From NCBI GenBank assembly GCA_020746995.1, contig JAGPXD010000001.1, positions 5,952,001-6,016,000 of the forward strand: a stretch of DNA of 64,000 bases, in the 5' to 3' direction. The notes beneath the pieces were generated by a model. That model worked only from the letters and a program-made list of their open reading frames with translations. It ran no database searches and was not told the origin of the DNA. Position 1 is the first letter of the stretch; each line of letters starts with the position of its first letter. This document shows, piece by piece, positions 22,472 through 33,391 of the stretch. The translations under genes were made by a program, and so were the position numbers. The DNA comes from Plectosphaerella cucumerina. Taxonomy: Eukaryota > Ascomycota > Sordariomycetes > Glomerellales > Plectosphaerellaceae.

Positions 22472-23294
22472 TGTTCGCCCTTGTGCACCTGGCTGGTATG
22501 GGTATGGTAGGTATCGCTTTTCGGTTGCGACGCGGGGGTACGGTGGTCGGGATCTCGATGGAAAGAGTGTGTGTCGGATCGCGGTCGGATGGTTTGATCC
22601 GAAAGGGCAAGCTTGGTCGAGCGCTTGAGTTGATTGTGGGAGAATGTGCCGGTTCATTCGATGTGGAATGCGGCTTGGAGCTTTGGGCGGCGCGAGTGAC
22701 GACGTCGGCCCTGTCCGAGGGCTCATGCAGGGGACCTCGGCTCCCCAAAGAACACTGGAGCCGCCAGGCAGTCCACGTCTGGGGCAGGCTTCACCAGGCT
22801 GCGGGGATGCAACGCCCCCTGCACTCCAACTGCCAGGTTGCCGATGACAAGCCCTCAAGGTAGATCATCACATGTGCCATAGCAGAACAGCAAATTCTCT
22901 AGATTGTTCCTTCTGATTTACTATCTACTACAGCTCTAGCCAACCCAATTCTTCAGGGCGCACAGCCGCGCATCGGCGGCGGGCTCACACGCCCGCCCCG
23001 CCTCTCATGTTGTCATTAAACGCCGTCGTCCCTACCAAACCTTCCTTCCTCCTCTTCCCCAAATAGTTTGACGGCGAGACGAATGTGTCGTCGTCGCGGT
23101 CTTCTTGCTTGTCAAGGTCGACCGGAGGACCGGGCTCCCATCAGGACGCCCGGCCTGTCAGTTTACTCGACAGACACTTGTGACTGCCGTCGTAGAAAAT
23201 TGTGTACAGTGAAGTCATATACTGTCGTCATTATGTGCAGCCCAGGAGCATGGAACGGTGCCGCCGTTGTGCGAGTGGTGGGATCCGGACCATC
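22472..23294. other. Intergenic, pex4 promoter and 3' end of the next gene
   Basis: 823 bp between two tandem minus-strand genes. Plus-strand frames here lack any motif; nothing further is supported. Confidence 0.5.
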
Positions 23295-26282
23295 CTAGGT
23301 CGAGGGGCCCTCCTTGTTGGGCTTCCAGAACTGCATCATACGGCTGAGCCGCTTCGTCTTGCTGGTCTTCTGCTTCTTCTCCGTCTCCGTCTCGCAGGAA
23401 ACCTCCATCGAGAGCTTGCTCCTCTCGCCGTGCGAGCTGCTGATGAGTCTGCTCAAGCTGGCGAGGCTGGAACGGCGCCGTCCAAAGGCGGCCGAGCCCA
23501 CAGACACGGGCCGCTCATCTGGGCGATACGGCATTCTCGCGCGTGGCTGAGGCCCCGGGATGAAAGTGCTGTCCCGAGTCATGGTAGAGTTGCTCGAGGT
23601 CAGGGATGGAGGGATGTCGACAGAAAGCCGGACCTCCGGCCCAGGTTCGCCGAGGAGCAGAGACTGGAAAGTGTTCTCTTCGTTGACAGATGACGGCGCG
23701 GTCGAGATGCGGTGAGCATCATACGACATGGGCGACCGCGGCGACGGGAACGACGACCCGGGGCTGACCGAGTATGGGCTGACGGGCATGTGCGAGGTAG
23801 CTGGCAGGTTCAGCGGGCCGACTTCGACGGGGGCTAGGTCGATGGCCCCCAGGGCGCGGCGTGGCGATGGTGCCACCTGGTCTGTCCTTTGAGGTCTATC
23901 CTTGAAGAGTGACTCGGTACGGAACTCGACCGGGCCAGGCTCCTCAACAATCACCACCTCCTGTAGCGAATTGATTGAGCGCTCCGACCTCATGCTTGCG
24001 GCGTGCACGGGCTTTCCGACCTCGACCGCGTGAGCCGGAGGGGCCCCCAAGATCGGAGATTTGGGAGTTGTTGTGGCAGGTGGCGTCTCGTCCTCGCTGC
24101 TGGACACGGATGGCGCCCTGGATACATCCTTTGAGGTGGCCTGGCTCGGCTGAAGGGACGCTGTGGTCCTGGCGTCTTCGTCATCGTCTTCGTCGTCATC
24201 ATCGTCCTCCTCCTCATCCTCCTCAAAGACATCCGCCATGGTAGAGCTGCTGCCGAACCTGTTGATGCCGAAGCGGCTGGCCTCGAATGGTACCATTTCG
24301 GGTGCACTCTCCGCGCGGCGATGGTAGTGCATGCCTGGCCCGGTAAAGCCCTTCATCCCTTGGGCGCTGTGCAGCTGGCGCCTGTTGTTGCTGGCGCCGG
24401 GGCCAGCCGCCTTCTGGGCGGCCTCCCACTCGGGGTTGTGAGGAAGAGGCGTGTTGAAGGGACCCAGAGCGGCATCGAGGTCAATCACGGGGAAAGAAGC
24501 ATCATCCTCCGGTGCCGAAGAAGACCTGGGTTTCCAGGAGGTGTGCGTATCGGTGGGGGCCGTGTCGGTGATAGTGACGGTAGGAGTGACGGGAGAGGTG
24601 ACAAGCTCTTGCGTAGTCTCTGTTGTAGTCGCCGGCTCCCAGACACCATCGTCTGATTGAGGCGAAGCCGACTGCGAGGGGTCCTTGAGACTCTTGCCCC
24701 CGGTCTTGGCCTTGCCCTTGAGAATGGAGCCGGCCCAGGCCTGAACCTTTCTCTTCTTCTTCTTCTTTTTCTTGGATGCCTTCTCGAGTGGCTGCGGTGC
24801 TTGTACCGTGTCGCTGATATGTGTGACGGGCTCTGGCAGATAATCCGGGGTGGCTGGCGTGGTGTCGGGCGCCGTTCTGATGACGCTTTCGGAAGAACCA
24901 GAGCTGGCATCCCTGGGGCGCGGAGGTAGTTGAGAGGCAGAGAACGGGTCGAGACCGAAGAAGGACCATCTCTTGGGAGTCTTGGTCGGGCTAGGCTCGG
25001 AGGGCGATCCTGTGGCCGTCTGCTCGGGCATCGGCACCAAAGTCGGGATGGAGTTCCGCCTGCGGGGTGAACCGTCTGTTGGGTGGACCGACTGGATGCT
25101 CTGAGACCGCTCAAGGACGGCGCCTGCAGTACTGGGTCGCGGCTCTTCTGTCTGTGCAGTCAACGTGCGGACAAGCGGAGCGGCCGGCTTCTCCTCTGCC
25201 GGGACGATCTTGTCTTCTCCGCTGGCAGACATGATAGATGAAAGGCTGCCTGAAACCGAGTGGCCGCCTGGGCGGGCGGTGGCGGTGCTTGAGGCATCGC
25301 TGGATACGAGGGACAGTGGCCGAGGGATGAATTCGAGAGTGTCCGAGAATCCCACGCGGGCTCGGGGCATCGCCCGGGAGGCTCTGGGGGTCGAGGTTCC
25401 ACTGGGGCCAGGAGACTTGTGGACGGCCTCAGGAGTGCGCGCTACGACTTCAGGATCTTGCGTAGCAGAGAGAGGCGTCAAGGGCATCGGCGGGATGTCG
25501 GGCTCATTAATTGCCAGACTTCCGAGCTGTTGACCTCCGAAATCCGCTGGGCTGGTCGGCGCACTGCTGCCTCGCATATTGGCGGCCTTTGGGGGCTGGA
25601 GAATTAGCGACAGGTCGTGACTGGAAATTGCGGCTGATCTGCGGTGACGGTGTCGACGCGAAGCCGCTGCGGGAGGCTCGCCGAGAGACGGTGGGCTGAA
25701 TCCTGGCGATGCCATGCCACTTTCTGACTTTGTCGGGCTGGTGCCCATGACGGTGATGGAGTCACCGCTGCGGATGCTTCCGCCAACAAACTCACTCCCA
25801 CCACGCCTGTGACCATGAGCAGGCCTTGACGGGGATGCTATGGACCTGGGAGAGGCCATGTGAGGGGAGAGTGGGGACATTGGGGGGCTCAGAAGAGTCG
25901 TGTTGGCGTCGGGTGCTGAGCTCGCGCCCGGGTTGAAGCTGAAGCTCGGTAGGGCGGCCGGCCGCCCAGACCTTCCGGTGGCGGGCTCGTTGGGTCCATT
26001 GATGGTCAAGGGTTCAATGGTGGAGGCGGGCCTTCGTCCTGTCGCTCTCGAGAACGATGTGGGAGCGGACGCTGGGGCCTTTGCCGGGAAGACAAATGGC
26101 GGGAGAGGGCTTGGAGGCATCTTTCGTGGCGAGGTTGCGTCGTTGTCGTCGGAGCGCACGCTCGCGAAGTTGGCGGCGTCCATGGAGAGCATCTTGGGGA
26201 TGCGCCGAGGGGGTGCGGTGTCCATGCCGATGTTGGACTGAGGTGCGTCGAAGGCAATTTCGGGCCCGAATGCAGTTGCCAT
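23295..26282 (-). CDS. Large Pro/Ser-rich disordered protein ('cell wall proline-rich protein' family), 995 aa
   Basis: Single exon; the first ATG of the frame is at 26282 (MATAFGPEIAFD). Almost the whole chain is Ser/Pro/Thr-rich and disordered. Short conserved blocks stand out: HRRGGSEFVGGSIRSGD, the HRHRRSAAISSHDLS block, a lysine run in ASKKKKKKKRK, a long Asp/Glu run (EEDEEEDDDDDEDDDED), and the C-terminal SRMMQFWKPNKEG. Homologues are often called cell wall proline-rich proteins, but I see no signal peptide, membrane segment or GPI signal. The basic and acidic runs suit an intracellular scaffold or nuclear protein better. Many S/T-P sites suggest phosphorylation. The function is unknown. 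Confidence 0.85.
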   Translation of the reverse strand: MATAFGPEIAFDAPQSNIGMDTAPPRRIPKMLSMDAANFASVRSDDNDATSPRKMPPSPLPPFVFPAKAPASAPTSFSRATGRRPASTIEPLTINGPNEPATGRSGRPAALPSFSFNPGASSAPDANTTLLSPPMSPLSPHMASPRSIASPSRPAHGHRRGGSEFVGGSIRSGDSITVMGTSPTKSESGMASPGFSPPSLGEPPAAASRRHRHRRSAAISSHDLSLILQPPKAANMRGSSAPTSPADFGGQQLGSLAINEPDIPPMPLTPLSATQDPEVVARTPEAVHKSPGPSGTSTPRASRAMPRARVGFSDTLEFIPRPLSLVSSDASSTATARPGGHSVSGSLSSIMSASGEDKIVPAEEKPAAPLVRTLTAQTEEPRPSTAGAVLERSQSIQSVHPTDGSPRRRNSIPTLVPMPEQTATGSPSEPSPTKTPKRWSFFGLDPFSASQLPPRPRDASSGSSESVIRTAPDTTPATPDYLPEPVTHISDTVQAPQPLEKASKKKKKKKRKVQAWAGSILKGKAKTGGKSLKDPSQSASPQSDDGVWEPATTTETTQELVTSPVTPTVTITDTAPTDTHTSWKPRSSSAPEDDASFPVIDLDAALGPFNTPLPHNPEWEAAQKAAGPGASNNRRQLHSAQGMKGFTGPGMHYHRRAESAPEMVPFEASRFGINRFGSSSTMADVFEEDEEEDDDDDEDDDEDARTTASLQPSQATSKDVSRAPSVSSSEDETPPATTTPKSPILGAPPAHAVEVGKPVHAASMRSERSINSLQEVVIVEEPGPVEFRTESLFKDRPQRTDQVAPSPRRALGAIDLAPVEVGPLNLPATSHMPVSPYSVSPGSSFPSPRSPMSYDAHRISTAPSSVNEENTFQSLLLGEPGPEVRLSVDIPPSLTSSNSTMTRDSTFIPGPQPRARMPYRPDERPVSVGSAAFGRRRSSLASLSRLISSSHGERSKLSMEVSCETETEKKQKTSKTKRLSRMMQFWKPNKEGPST

Positions 26283-29200
26283 GCTGATCCAGCCGCGCCG
26301 CGGCACGAGGGTCAAGATGCAACGGGGGGGGCTCACGCCGGCATCAGTCGTCGGGGAAGCGGTCACGCCTCTGTACGTGCAAGACGACGAGACGGCTTTC
26401 GAATGTGTTCCGACCGAGACGGCGCAGTTAGTGATCGCAAGGACGGGGGCTGATATTAGTCGGATATGTCGGGTCGCTGGCTTCAAGGTTGTTGGTTAGC
26501 GAACGACTGGCCTCCAACATCCAGGTGCGCCACTGAGTTGATGAAGAAGGCAGGCGAGAGATCGCAGCGGTAGCGTGACCGGAGGCTTACGTCTGTTGAA
26601 GCGGTTCTTCTACTTTTTTTCTGTTTCTGTTTTCTTTGCAGCAGTGCCTGCTGATGGCGTGGTTCGGGGCTAGGTATGTTGAGCGGTCCGGACGAGATCG
26701 CGAAGTCGTTGAAGAGCCGAGAGGAACCGCCGAAAGACGCAATGACAAAATGCTGGAGTAGCGAAAAAGGGCGGAATCGAAGGGCCAAAAGGGGGGTGTC
26801 AAAGGAGTGGACGGTCCAAAAGCAGAAATCTCACGACTTTGCTGGACCTTGAAGTCAACGCCGCGAGGGTGTTGCCTTCGGGTGGGAGGCTGTTGTTGGG
26901 TTGGGGAGGCGGAGGAGGAGGAGGAAGTAGGTGGTGTGCGAAGACGAGATGGATGAGATTGGGACGGGATTGGGGGAGGGTCGACAGGACGGCACGGGGC
27001 AGGTCCAAAGCACCTAACAGAACGTCGTTCAGAGGAAGGAACAGAAGGGACGGTGGATCCCCTGGTACAGGTGGTGGCAGGGTTTATTGGCTGCCTGTCC
27101 TGGGGGCCCTGGGGGCCAGGGGGCCGCTGTGCCAGTCAGGAACGGCGACAGACGGGGTAGGCGGAGGGAAAATGGCAAGTCACCTGGTGGACCAGACCAG
27201 GGCGCCGACACGGCTGCAGGGGGTGAGATGGGGTGGGGGGTGGGATGGGATGGATGAGATGGGGCAAGATGCTGCAAGTGTAGAGGCGCGGGACTTACGC
27301 TGCAGGTACTGCGCTGCAGTGCGCAGTGCGCAGGGAACCTTGCTTTGAGATGGGTTTTCCCAGGCACATCCCAAAGTGGATGGTTCCGGAATCCCGCTGC
27401 TTTTAAGTCATTGTGAGTCCCAGCTGAGCATGACATTGCGACCGACTCCTGCACAAATTTCACTGTGATGGATGCTCATCCGGGGCGGACGGGCTGCTTC
27501 TTCAATCGGGTTTGTCCGGTTCGTTTGGAATACTAGCCAAATCCAACTTGAGATACCTTTCATCGCCACCCATACCACCTGGAGAGCATCACGACGACTT
27601 GAGCCCTCTGGTATAGTTAGTACCTTGATTTTGGATTTTCGGGGAAAGACTTGAGACTGAAAATGTTATGCGACAGAAAAGGAAATTCGGAGTCATCTGA
27701 TCATGGTTTGCGCATCATGACAGGAGCGCGCTTCACGCGCGAAGATTGCAAACTGAACCCGCCAAGTGGCTGCCGCCCAACCGGTACAAGTAGACTGCAT
27801 CACGTGAGGAGCCATTGCCAGCGGGCGGTCCATCGTAGCAAAAGCGACAAGAGCGCTAGTCTTATTCCAGCTCCAATTGCGACCACTGTACCAGACTGCA
27901 CAGAGGTCGGGTCACGGAGGCAGCACTTCTCTTCGCTTGTGCCCCAGTCAGGGAAACACTCTTGTTTCGACGCTGGGGTCTCACTCTCGCCCTGGGGTTG
28001 GCACTTTGCCACACCAAACGTCTGACCTTCTTGAACGCATTGGGTTTGACAGCCTTGCTGGGAGAACCATCCGTCATGCCGGTCCTGGAGCCGATAACCC
28101 CTCCAACGCCAGACGGTCTGGAGACGCGACTTGAAGGACGTGTACCCCTGGATCTGTCACGAAGCCCGCTCCCGTATTGGGACCCCCTGTAAAAGGGGTG
28201 GAGACCGTTACTTCGCAACGGAGACACTACTGCACTTGGCCTGCGAGCTGGTTATCCTCTAGCAGCGACTTTGGACCTCGGACCCGGGGGAATAAGACAA
28301 GAGAGTCAACATCGGCTTGGAGGGGGAAGGTTTCGGACGGTGTGCCTCTCACAGCCCGTGGGCGTGGGCGGCGACACTAGAACCTCGATCTAGGCCTCGG
28401 TCTGTCATCCGGTCCTTACCTGCAAAAACAAAGAAAGGCAAGAGAGAGTCGACATTTGCCTGTTTTCGTCAAGTGCCCCTCGGCCGTCTGACGCCAACAT
28501 CTCATCCGAAGCCTCCCGCTCCCCCTCCTCCTTTCATTCACCCTGAAGGCCGCAGATTGGTGTCCCTCCGGCCTCCGCCCACACCTTTCGCACGCCCCCC
28601 AAGGCCGGGCCAGGCAAGCCAGGGGGAAAGACGCCAGTGGAGGGGCGCCGCCGTACCCGCCCAATCGCGCTCGCTTCTCGCTCTTTTCGGCGGATGGCCC
28701 AGTGCACAGACGGACCTGCATGACGCGATGCACGACTACGAATCGAGGTTCCTGTTCAGCCAGATCAAACAAAGGCAGAAGCAACAAATTGCGGAGGGAG
28801 CGCTGCATGCGAAGATCTGGCTTCTCCTTAACTGGGAACAGGGAGACCGCCACCCCGAGGCTGATAGCGCTCTAACTTGGCTAAGCTACAGGGATACCAT
28901 CTGCCTTGCGCCCATCCTGCTGACCATCCTTGCGACGCGCCCGACCGGCGATCCCGTTGCCCGTGAGACCATCGCCTTGCGTCTTTGCAGTTGGTCACTC
29001 GTCGCAGACCGGGTCCAACACGAGATCTACCTCGGGACACCTGCGACTTGCCGGCGAACGCCTGCCTTGCGTCAGCTCTACCAGAGCACGAGCCTCCCCG
29101 CAACTCCCTCGGTGGCTGAGCCTCAATAGCACGAAGGACAGACATGGTACAGTAGCATACGAGAGCGAACAGAACCGACCGGTCGCAACGGACCACGACC

Positions 29201-30784
29201 CACGGGATGATCCAGAAGGCGGTGTGAGGCACTCACGCAAGTGATGTTCCTGGCGTTACGAAGCGCGGTCGCCCGAACAGGGACCGTTGCGGGAAACGTG
29301 GAGATCTCGGGGCCGATCTAAGAATACTATCTCGTTTCCTCCTGGGATTTCACGGCATCGAACGAATCAGCGGCCGCCGCCTCCCGACTCTGACATCTTG
29401 GCCCCAAGGCCCGCGAACACCTGTAATCTCGCCTGTCGGCCAGGGAAGATGAGCCGACGTCCGCTTTTGGCTCCCTCCCCGCAACTCGAACACGCTCAAT
29501 CAAAGCCAGTTGGCCATTGCCAGGGGACCGGGGCGCAGTGCAAAATGTCGGACAGCGCTCGCTACGGCTCCCGAGGGGCGCGCCGCAGGCGGGCGGCGGG
29601 CGGAACATCGATCAAAGTTTTTGTTTTTGGCGCGTTTTTATTGCCATCGACAGGCTACCGCGCACTGCACTCCGGGACATTGGACCCTTTGCTATTTGCA
29701 AATCTCCCCGGGCTATCCCTGGCCGGCGTCAACCACTCCGGGCTCATTACTGGGAGATTGACGCAATTCTACCGCCACAAGTACCGGCCTCACTGAGGGA
29801 TGCGACCCGGGCTATTGGGATGCGCTGTGTTCAAGTTCCGTCCTTGCTTGACCTTGTGAGCTGTCACACGACGTCAGGGATATTCCATCGCCAGGACGTT
29901 GTTCGAGCCTGGCTGGGCATGACGCTCACTCCCTGGTGGGAGCAATAGTTGTTGTTGCGCTGGCGTTGGCCGTACCAAATCACATTGGTACCCAGGACAT
30001 GCGAGCAATAGAAAGCGAGTCCCTGCGACGTTCTTACGCGCGCAATGTGTGGCAGAGCGCCTCCAACGGACGGCACGCTCATGTCCGCGTCGCATCTCAT
30101 TTCTCGACGCGGGCTGGGCTTGCGGCGTGCATGAGGATTTAATGAGAGCCCCCGTGAGGCTTCGCTGGCGCTTGTCATCGTCGGTATCCTGGCAGCCTGG
30201 GAAGATTATTCGGGCAATCCGGAATCCACAACGTTTGCCACGTGTGGGGGTGATTTATTTGAGCCGACGGAGATGGCCATCGTGAACGATGGGGACTCGT
30301 TGAACTCTCGGCACCTGTTGAACCATGTCCCTGGGTTGGTTCTGCGACTAGCCTGGTGGTTCTCTCCGAGTACCGAGATGCTTTACAGGCGCAAATATGC
30401 AATATCCCGTCTACACATTCCAAGCGCCCCCAGTCAAGACAAAAGCACCGCTGGCGCTGCGAGCATTGAATGTTGGCAAATTCCCATGTCAGATGGATCC
30501 TGAATTGGACCCCTGAAATGAGCCACACAGGGGCCCGAACCCCGCAGGCTCACTCAAACGGTGCAGGCTGCAGCTGGGTGTGGCGAGCCCGGCTGAGGCT
30601 GGTGTCACTGGCAGGTGGGGCTAAGCTCAGCCTTGCAGCGGTCTCCGTCAAAAAATTCACTTGCGGGGCGGGCAACGATCCCAGCCTACCTGTGTCCAAC
30701 ATCCCTCTCAGCGCTCGGGTGTTCACGAACAAGCGCACCAAGTCGACACCAGTATTCCTACGTCTGACGATACCCGAAATTACC
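26283..30784. other. 4.5-kb region without a supported gene
   Basis: I read all frames. The longest, plus 28317-29129, is Arg/Pro-rich at its start and has no domain or convincing intron structure; others are shorter and overlap. GGA-rich low complexity occurs near 26900-26930 and 27220-27270. The first few hundred bases are presumably the promoter and leader of the minus-strand gene ending at 23295; the last few hundred serve cgr1. The rest may hold a non-coding transcript, but nothing in the sequence shows it. Confidence 0.5.
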
Positions 30785-31260
30785 ATGTCTTCCGCCGACG
30801 CTCAAACCGCGCCGACGGCCGCGCCCACCACACAGCCCATGGGCATGCGCAAGAACGGTATGACCCGCGGACCTTTCCCCGTGGCTCTCGCAGCGCAATA
30901 CTGACCCCAGAAGGCAAGCAGTGGCATGCGACGAAGAAGGCGTTCCGGCCCACGTCCGGACTGTCGTCGTTTGAGAAGCGCGCAAAGGACCGCGTGGCCA
31001 TGTCAGCGATGAAGGCCAAGGAGAAGGAGCTGAAGGACGAGAAGGAGGCTGCGAGACAGGTGCGACCCAATCCACGAGCCCGCGACAGACCCCGACGATC
31101 CGACTAACACCCTATGCAGCAACGCGTCCAGTCGATCAGGGACAGGCGCGCGAAGAAGGAGGAGGCGGAGCGCTACGAGAAGATGGCCGAGAAGATGCAC
31201 CGCAAGCGCGTCGAGAGGCTGAAGCGCAAGGAGAAGAGGAACAAGGTGCTCAACTCGTGA
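30785..31260 (+). CDS. cgr1: rRNA-processing protein Cgr1, 120 aa
   Basis: Three exons: 30785-30857, 30911-31059 and 31120-31260. The protein is short, highly charged and helical: GMRKNG, then KQWHATKKAFRPTSGLSSFEKR, and a Lys/Arg/Glu coiled coil ending KRKEKRNKVLN. This matches fungal Cgr1, a nucleolar protein needed for 60S subunit assembly and pre-rRNA processing. The second exon can begin at 30911 or 30914, because the acceptor is a tandem CAG-AAG. The downstream choice gives the conserved NGKQW; the upstream choice gives NEGKQW (one extra Glu). The length agrees with the family (about 110-120 aa). Confidence 0.92.
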
Positions 31261-31753
31261 GCGGGTACGGCTCCGGGGCGGGATAAGATCGAAAAGAGCC
31301 GAGGGATGGGAAGATACCCGGGTCACAGCATGGTAAGACCCCCGCGAGACGCCCAACCTCCAATTACACACTATCATCGGGCACAAAACCATGGCCCCAA
31401 GCCCTCTACTGGGCTCCAGAAGGCCAGTGTCGCCACCTGGAAAAGCGCTCCAGGCATCCCTTGACCGGCGCAAACGGCGTTCAGGAGTCACGATTATCAA
31501 CACATTTGGGGTTTCAATTGACGGAATGGCTGCCACAGAACGGAGTTTGGGGTTTCAAGCAAACATGGAATCAAGACCACAGAGATCGCTACGACGTGGA
31601 AGGATAGATGAATATTCATTCATTCATTCGCTGTGGAATCCGTCATTGAGCAATGTAGCTTGCAGGGAGGTCTGAGACTGAGGCAAGACTATGACCATCA
31701 TTGGAGAGAGCTGGATACAGAGTCCTGGGGTTTGTCAAAAGGTTTCACCTAAG
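31261..31753. other. Intergenic, cgr1 3' end to tRNA
   Basis: About 490 bp. There is a TTCATTCATTCATTC tetranucleotide run near 31615-31630. No gene is supported. Confidence 0.5.
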
Positions 31754-31860
31754 GGCGAGATGGCCGAGTGGTCTAAGGCGTTGGTCTCAAGACTTTCTTC
31801 TGCTCCAAGAGTAGTTATCCAATGGTGTAAACCGCAGGGGTTCGAATCCCCTTCTCGTCA
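31754..31860 (+). tRNA. tRNA-Leu(CAA) with intron
   Basis: The acceptor stem GGCGAGA (31754-31760) pairs with TCTCGTC before the discriminator A at 31860. Box A TGGCCGAGTGG lies at 31761-31771 and a perfect box B GGTTCGAATCC at 31839-31849. The anticodon loop CTCAAGA gives anticodon CAA at 31788-31790. The anticodon stem TTGG closes with CCAA at 31819-31822 only if about 25 nt (31792-31816) are removed, the standard intron position 3' of base 37. One U-U mismatch remains at the loop-proximal pair. The variable arm GGT-GTAA-ACC is long, as in leucine tRNAs. A T-run at 31875-31879 is the likely Pol III terminator. Confidence 0.88.
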
Positions 31861-31874
31861 AAGATTTAGGGGGC

Positions 31875-31879
31875 TTTTT
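31875..31879 (+). terminator. Pol III terminator of the tRNA-Leu gene
   Basis: Five consecutive T on the plus strand, 15 bp after the discriminator base of tRNA-Leu(CAA); the standard RNA polymerase III stop signal. Confidence 0.6.
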
Positions 31880-32203
31880 GCTCTGTGGTCCTTTGCTTTT
31901 GCATGATAAGGCGTGTTGGGGAGCCCCATGATGAATTGAGTGGTGCTGAGTTGATAGGAGGTTTTGGAGCCTGTTGCTTTGTTGTATGCGAGGTGAAAGG
32001 GCAGTTCACGTTGCAATGTTCGACGTCATTCTTTGGACAGTGCAATGTCCGCGGGACGTGCATCTGCCGCACTTTGGCCATCCCTTGCGAACCAACCCCA
32101 ATGTGTCCCCGTCCTCCACCTCAACGATCGGTTTCAGAGCCTAACTCCCCCACCCCTCCCGCCCGTCTGAAGTCTGTCGCACCGACAGCCGCTGGGACGG
32201 ATC
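31880..32203. other. Intergenic, promoter of the tail-anchored protein gene
   Basis: About 320 bp. Pyrimidine-rich in the last 100 bp. No gene is supported. Confidence 0.5.
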
Positions 32204-33391
32204 ATGTCTGGGCCGGGCGATGATGGGCCGTCGCGGGCGCTACTTCGTGGCCGACACCAGCTCACGCGCTCCATATCCGAGTTCACTCCCCCCCTACGGC
32301 TGCGGCAGCTTCGACACGACGAGCACGAGTCGCACCAGGACAAGGACAAGGACAGCGAGAGCCAGCGCCACGGGCACCGCCGACACCACCACCATCGGCA
32401 TCATCGCCGCCAGGAGTCGAGTATTGGCGGCGCGGCGGCGTTCAAGGGCGACGGCCCGTCCCAGAACGACGGCATGCCTTCGACAGCCGGGGCCGCACCG
32501 CCGCCGCACGGCAGGGCATCCCTCGACATGACACGATCTGAGTTCACTACACCGCTGAATCTGACGCCGGCAATGAGCAGGGCTGCCAGCGTGCTTGTCA
32601 CTGGGAAGGATGATAGCATCGCCCTGATGCTGGGTTCTACGGGCCAGGTGCCGGCATCACGCAACACGGAGGAGCTCCTGCGGGAGGAGAAGGAGAAGAC
32701 CTCCCTCAGAGTCAGGTACGTCATGGCGAATTTCGAGCAGAAGAAGCTCCCAAACTGACAGTTTGCCTGCGTGAGTAGCGGCCTACAGAAGTCTCTGGGC
32801 GACCTTGATACCCTTTCCAACACGACGACGCAGCGGCTAGACGAGATGTACTATTCGGTCCTCGAGAAGACGAGCATGTTACAAAACACGGTGGCGGCGA
32901 TGAAGGAGCTGGCAGGGTCCGCACAGGAGGTCAAGGAGGCCTTCGACCGCGACGCAGCCGAGGTGGTGCGGGATGCCGAGGGCCAGCTGGGCATGCTGGG
33001 GCAGTTTGAGGGCCATGAGCAGCGGATACAGGCGATGCAGGGCCGAATCCAGACAGGGCGTACACGGCTCGAGACACTCAGCGCGCGGGTGGACGTTGTC
33101 AAGGCCCGGGTCGAGGGATGGGAGAGGGCAGATCTCGAGTGGCAGGAGCGGACGCGCAAGAGGCTCAAGACGGTCTGGATCGGCATCTTGGTCATCGTCG
33201 CCTCCATCCTGCTCATGGCCATCGGCGCCCGACTCGCGACCACAAGCGGCAAGGCGAGGCTGCTCATAGACGCACCCGACAAAGGCGTCAACGGCTCCGG
33301 TGATGGGCCGGACGTTGCCTTGGAGCTTGGCCTTTGGGAGAAGAGGAAGGCCGAACGGGAGGACGAGCTGCGGTTCCTCGACGAGCTGTGA
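32204..33391 (+). CDS. Tail-anchored coiled-coil protein with His-rich N-terminus, 374 aa
   Basis: Two exons, 32204-32715 and 32779-33391 (donor GTACGT, acceptor TAG). I do not recognise the family. The N-terminal 170 residues are disordered and contain a His/Arg cluster around residues 57-69 (HGHRRHHHHRHHR). Residues 171-300 are a long amphipathic coiled coil (LQKSLGDLDTLSNTTTQRLDE onward). A single strong membrane segment follows at about 303-322 (VWIGILVIVASILLMAIG). The last 50 residues are charged and would be lumenal or intermembrane. The layout resembles SNARE or tethering proteins and nuclear-envelope proteins, but no SNARE motif is clear. The His cluster could bind metal. Confidence 0.85.

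Noticed and set aside
28317..29129. 270-aa plus-strand frame in the 4.5-kb gap
   Set aside because: Low-complexity Arg/Pro start, no domain, no signal peptide and no intron logic.
31691..31906. 71-aa frame across the tRNA locus
   Set aside because: It overlaps a well-formed tRNA-Leu gene with internal A and B boxes.
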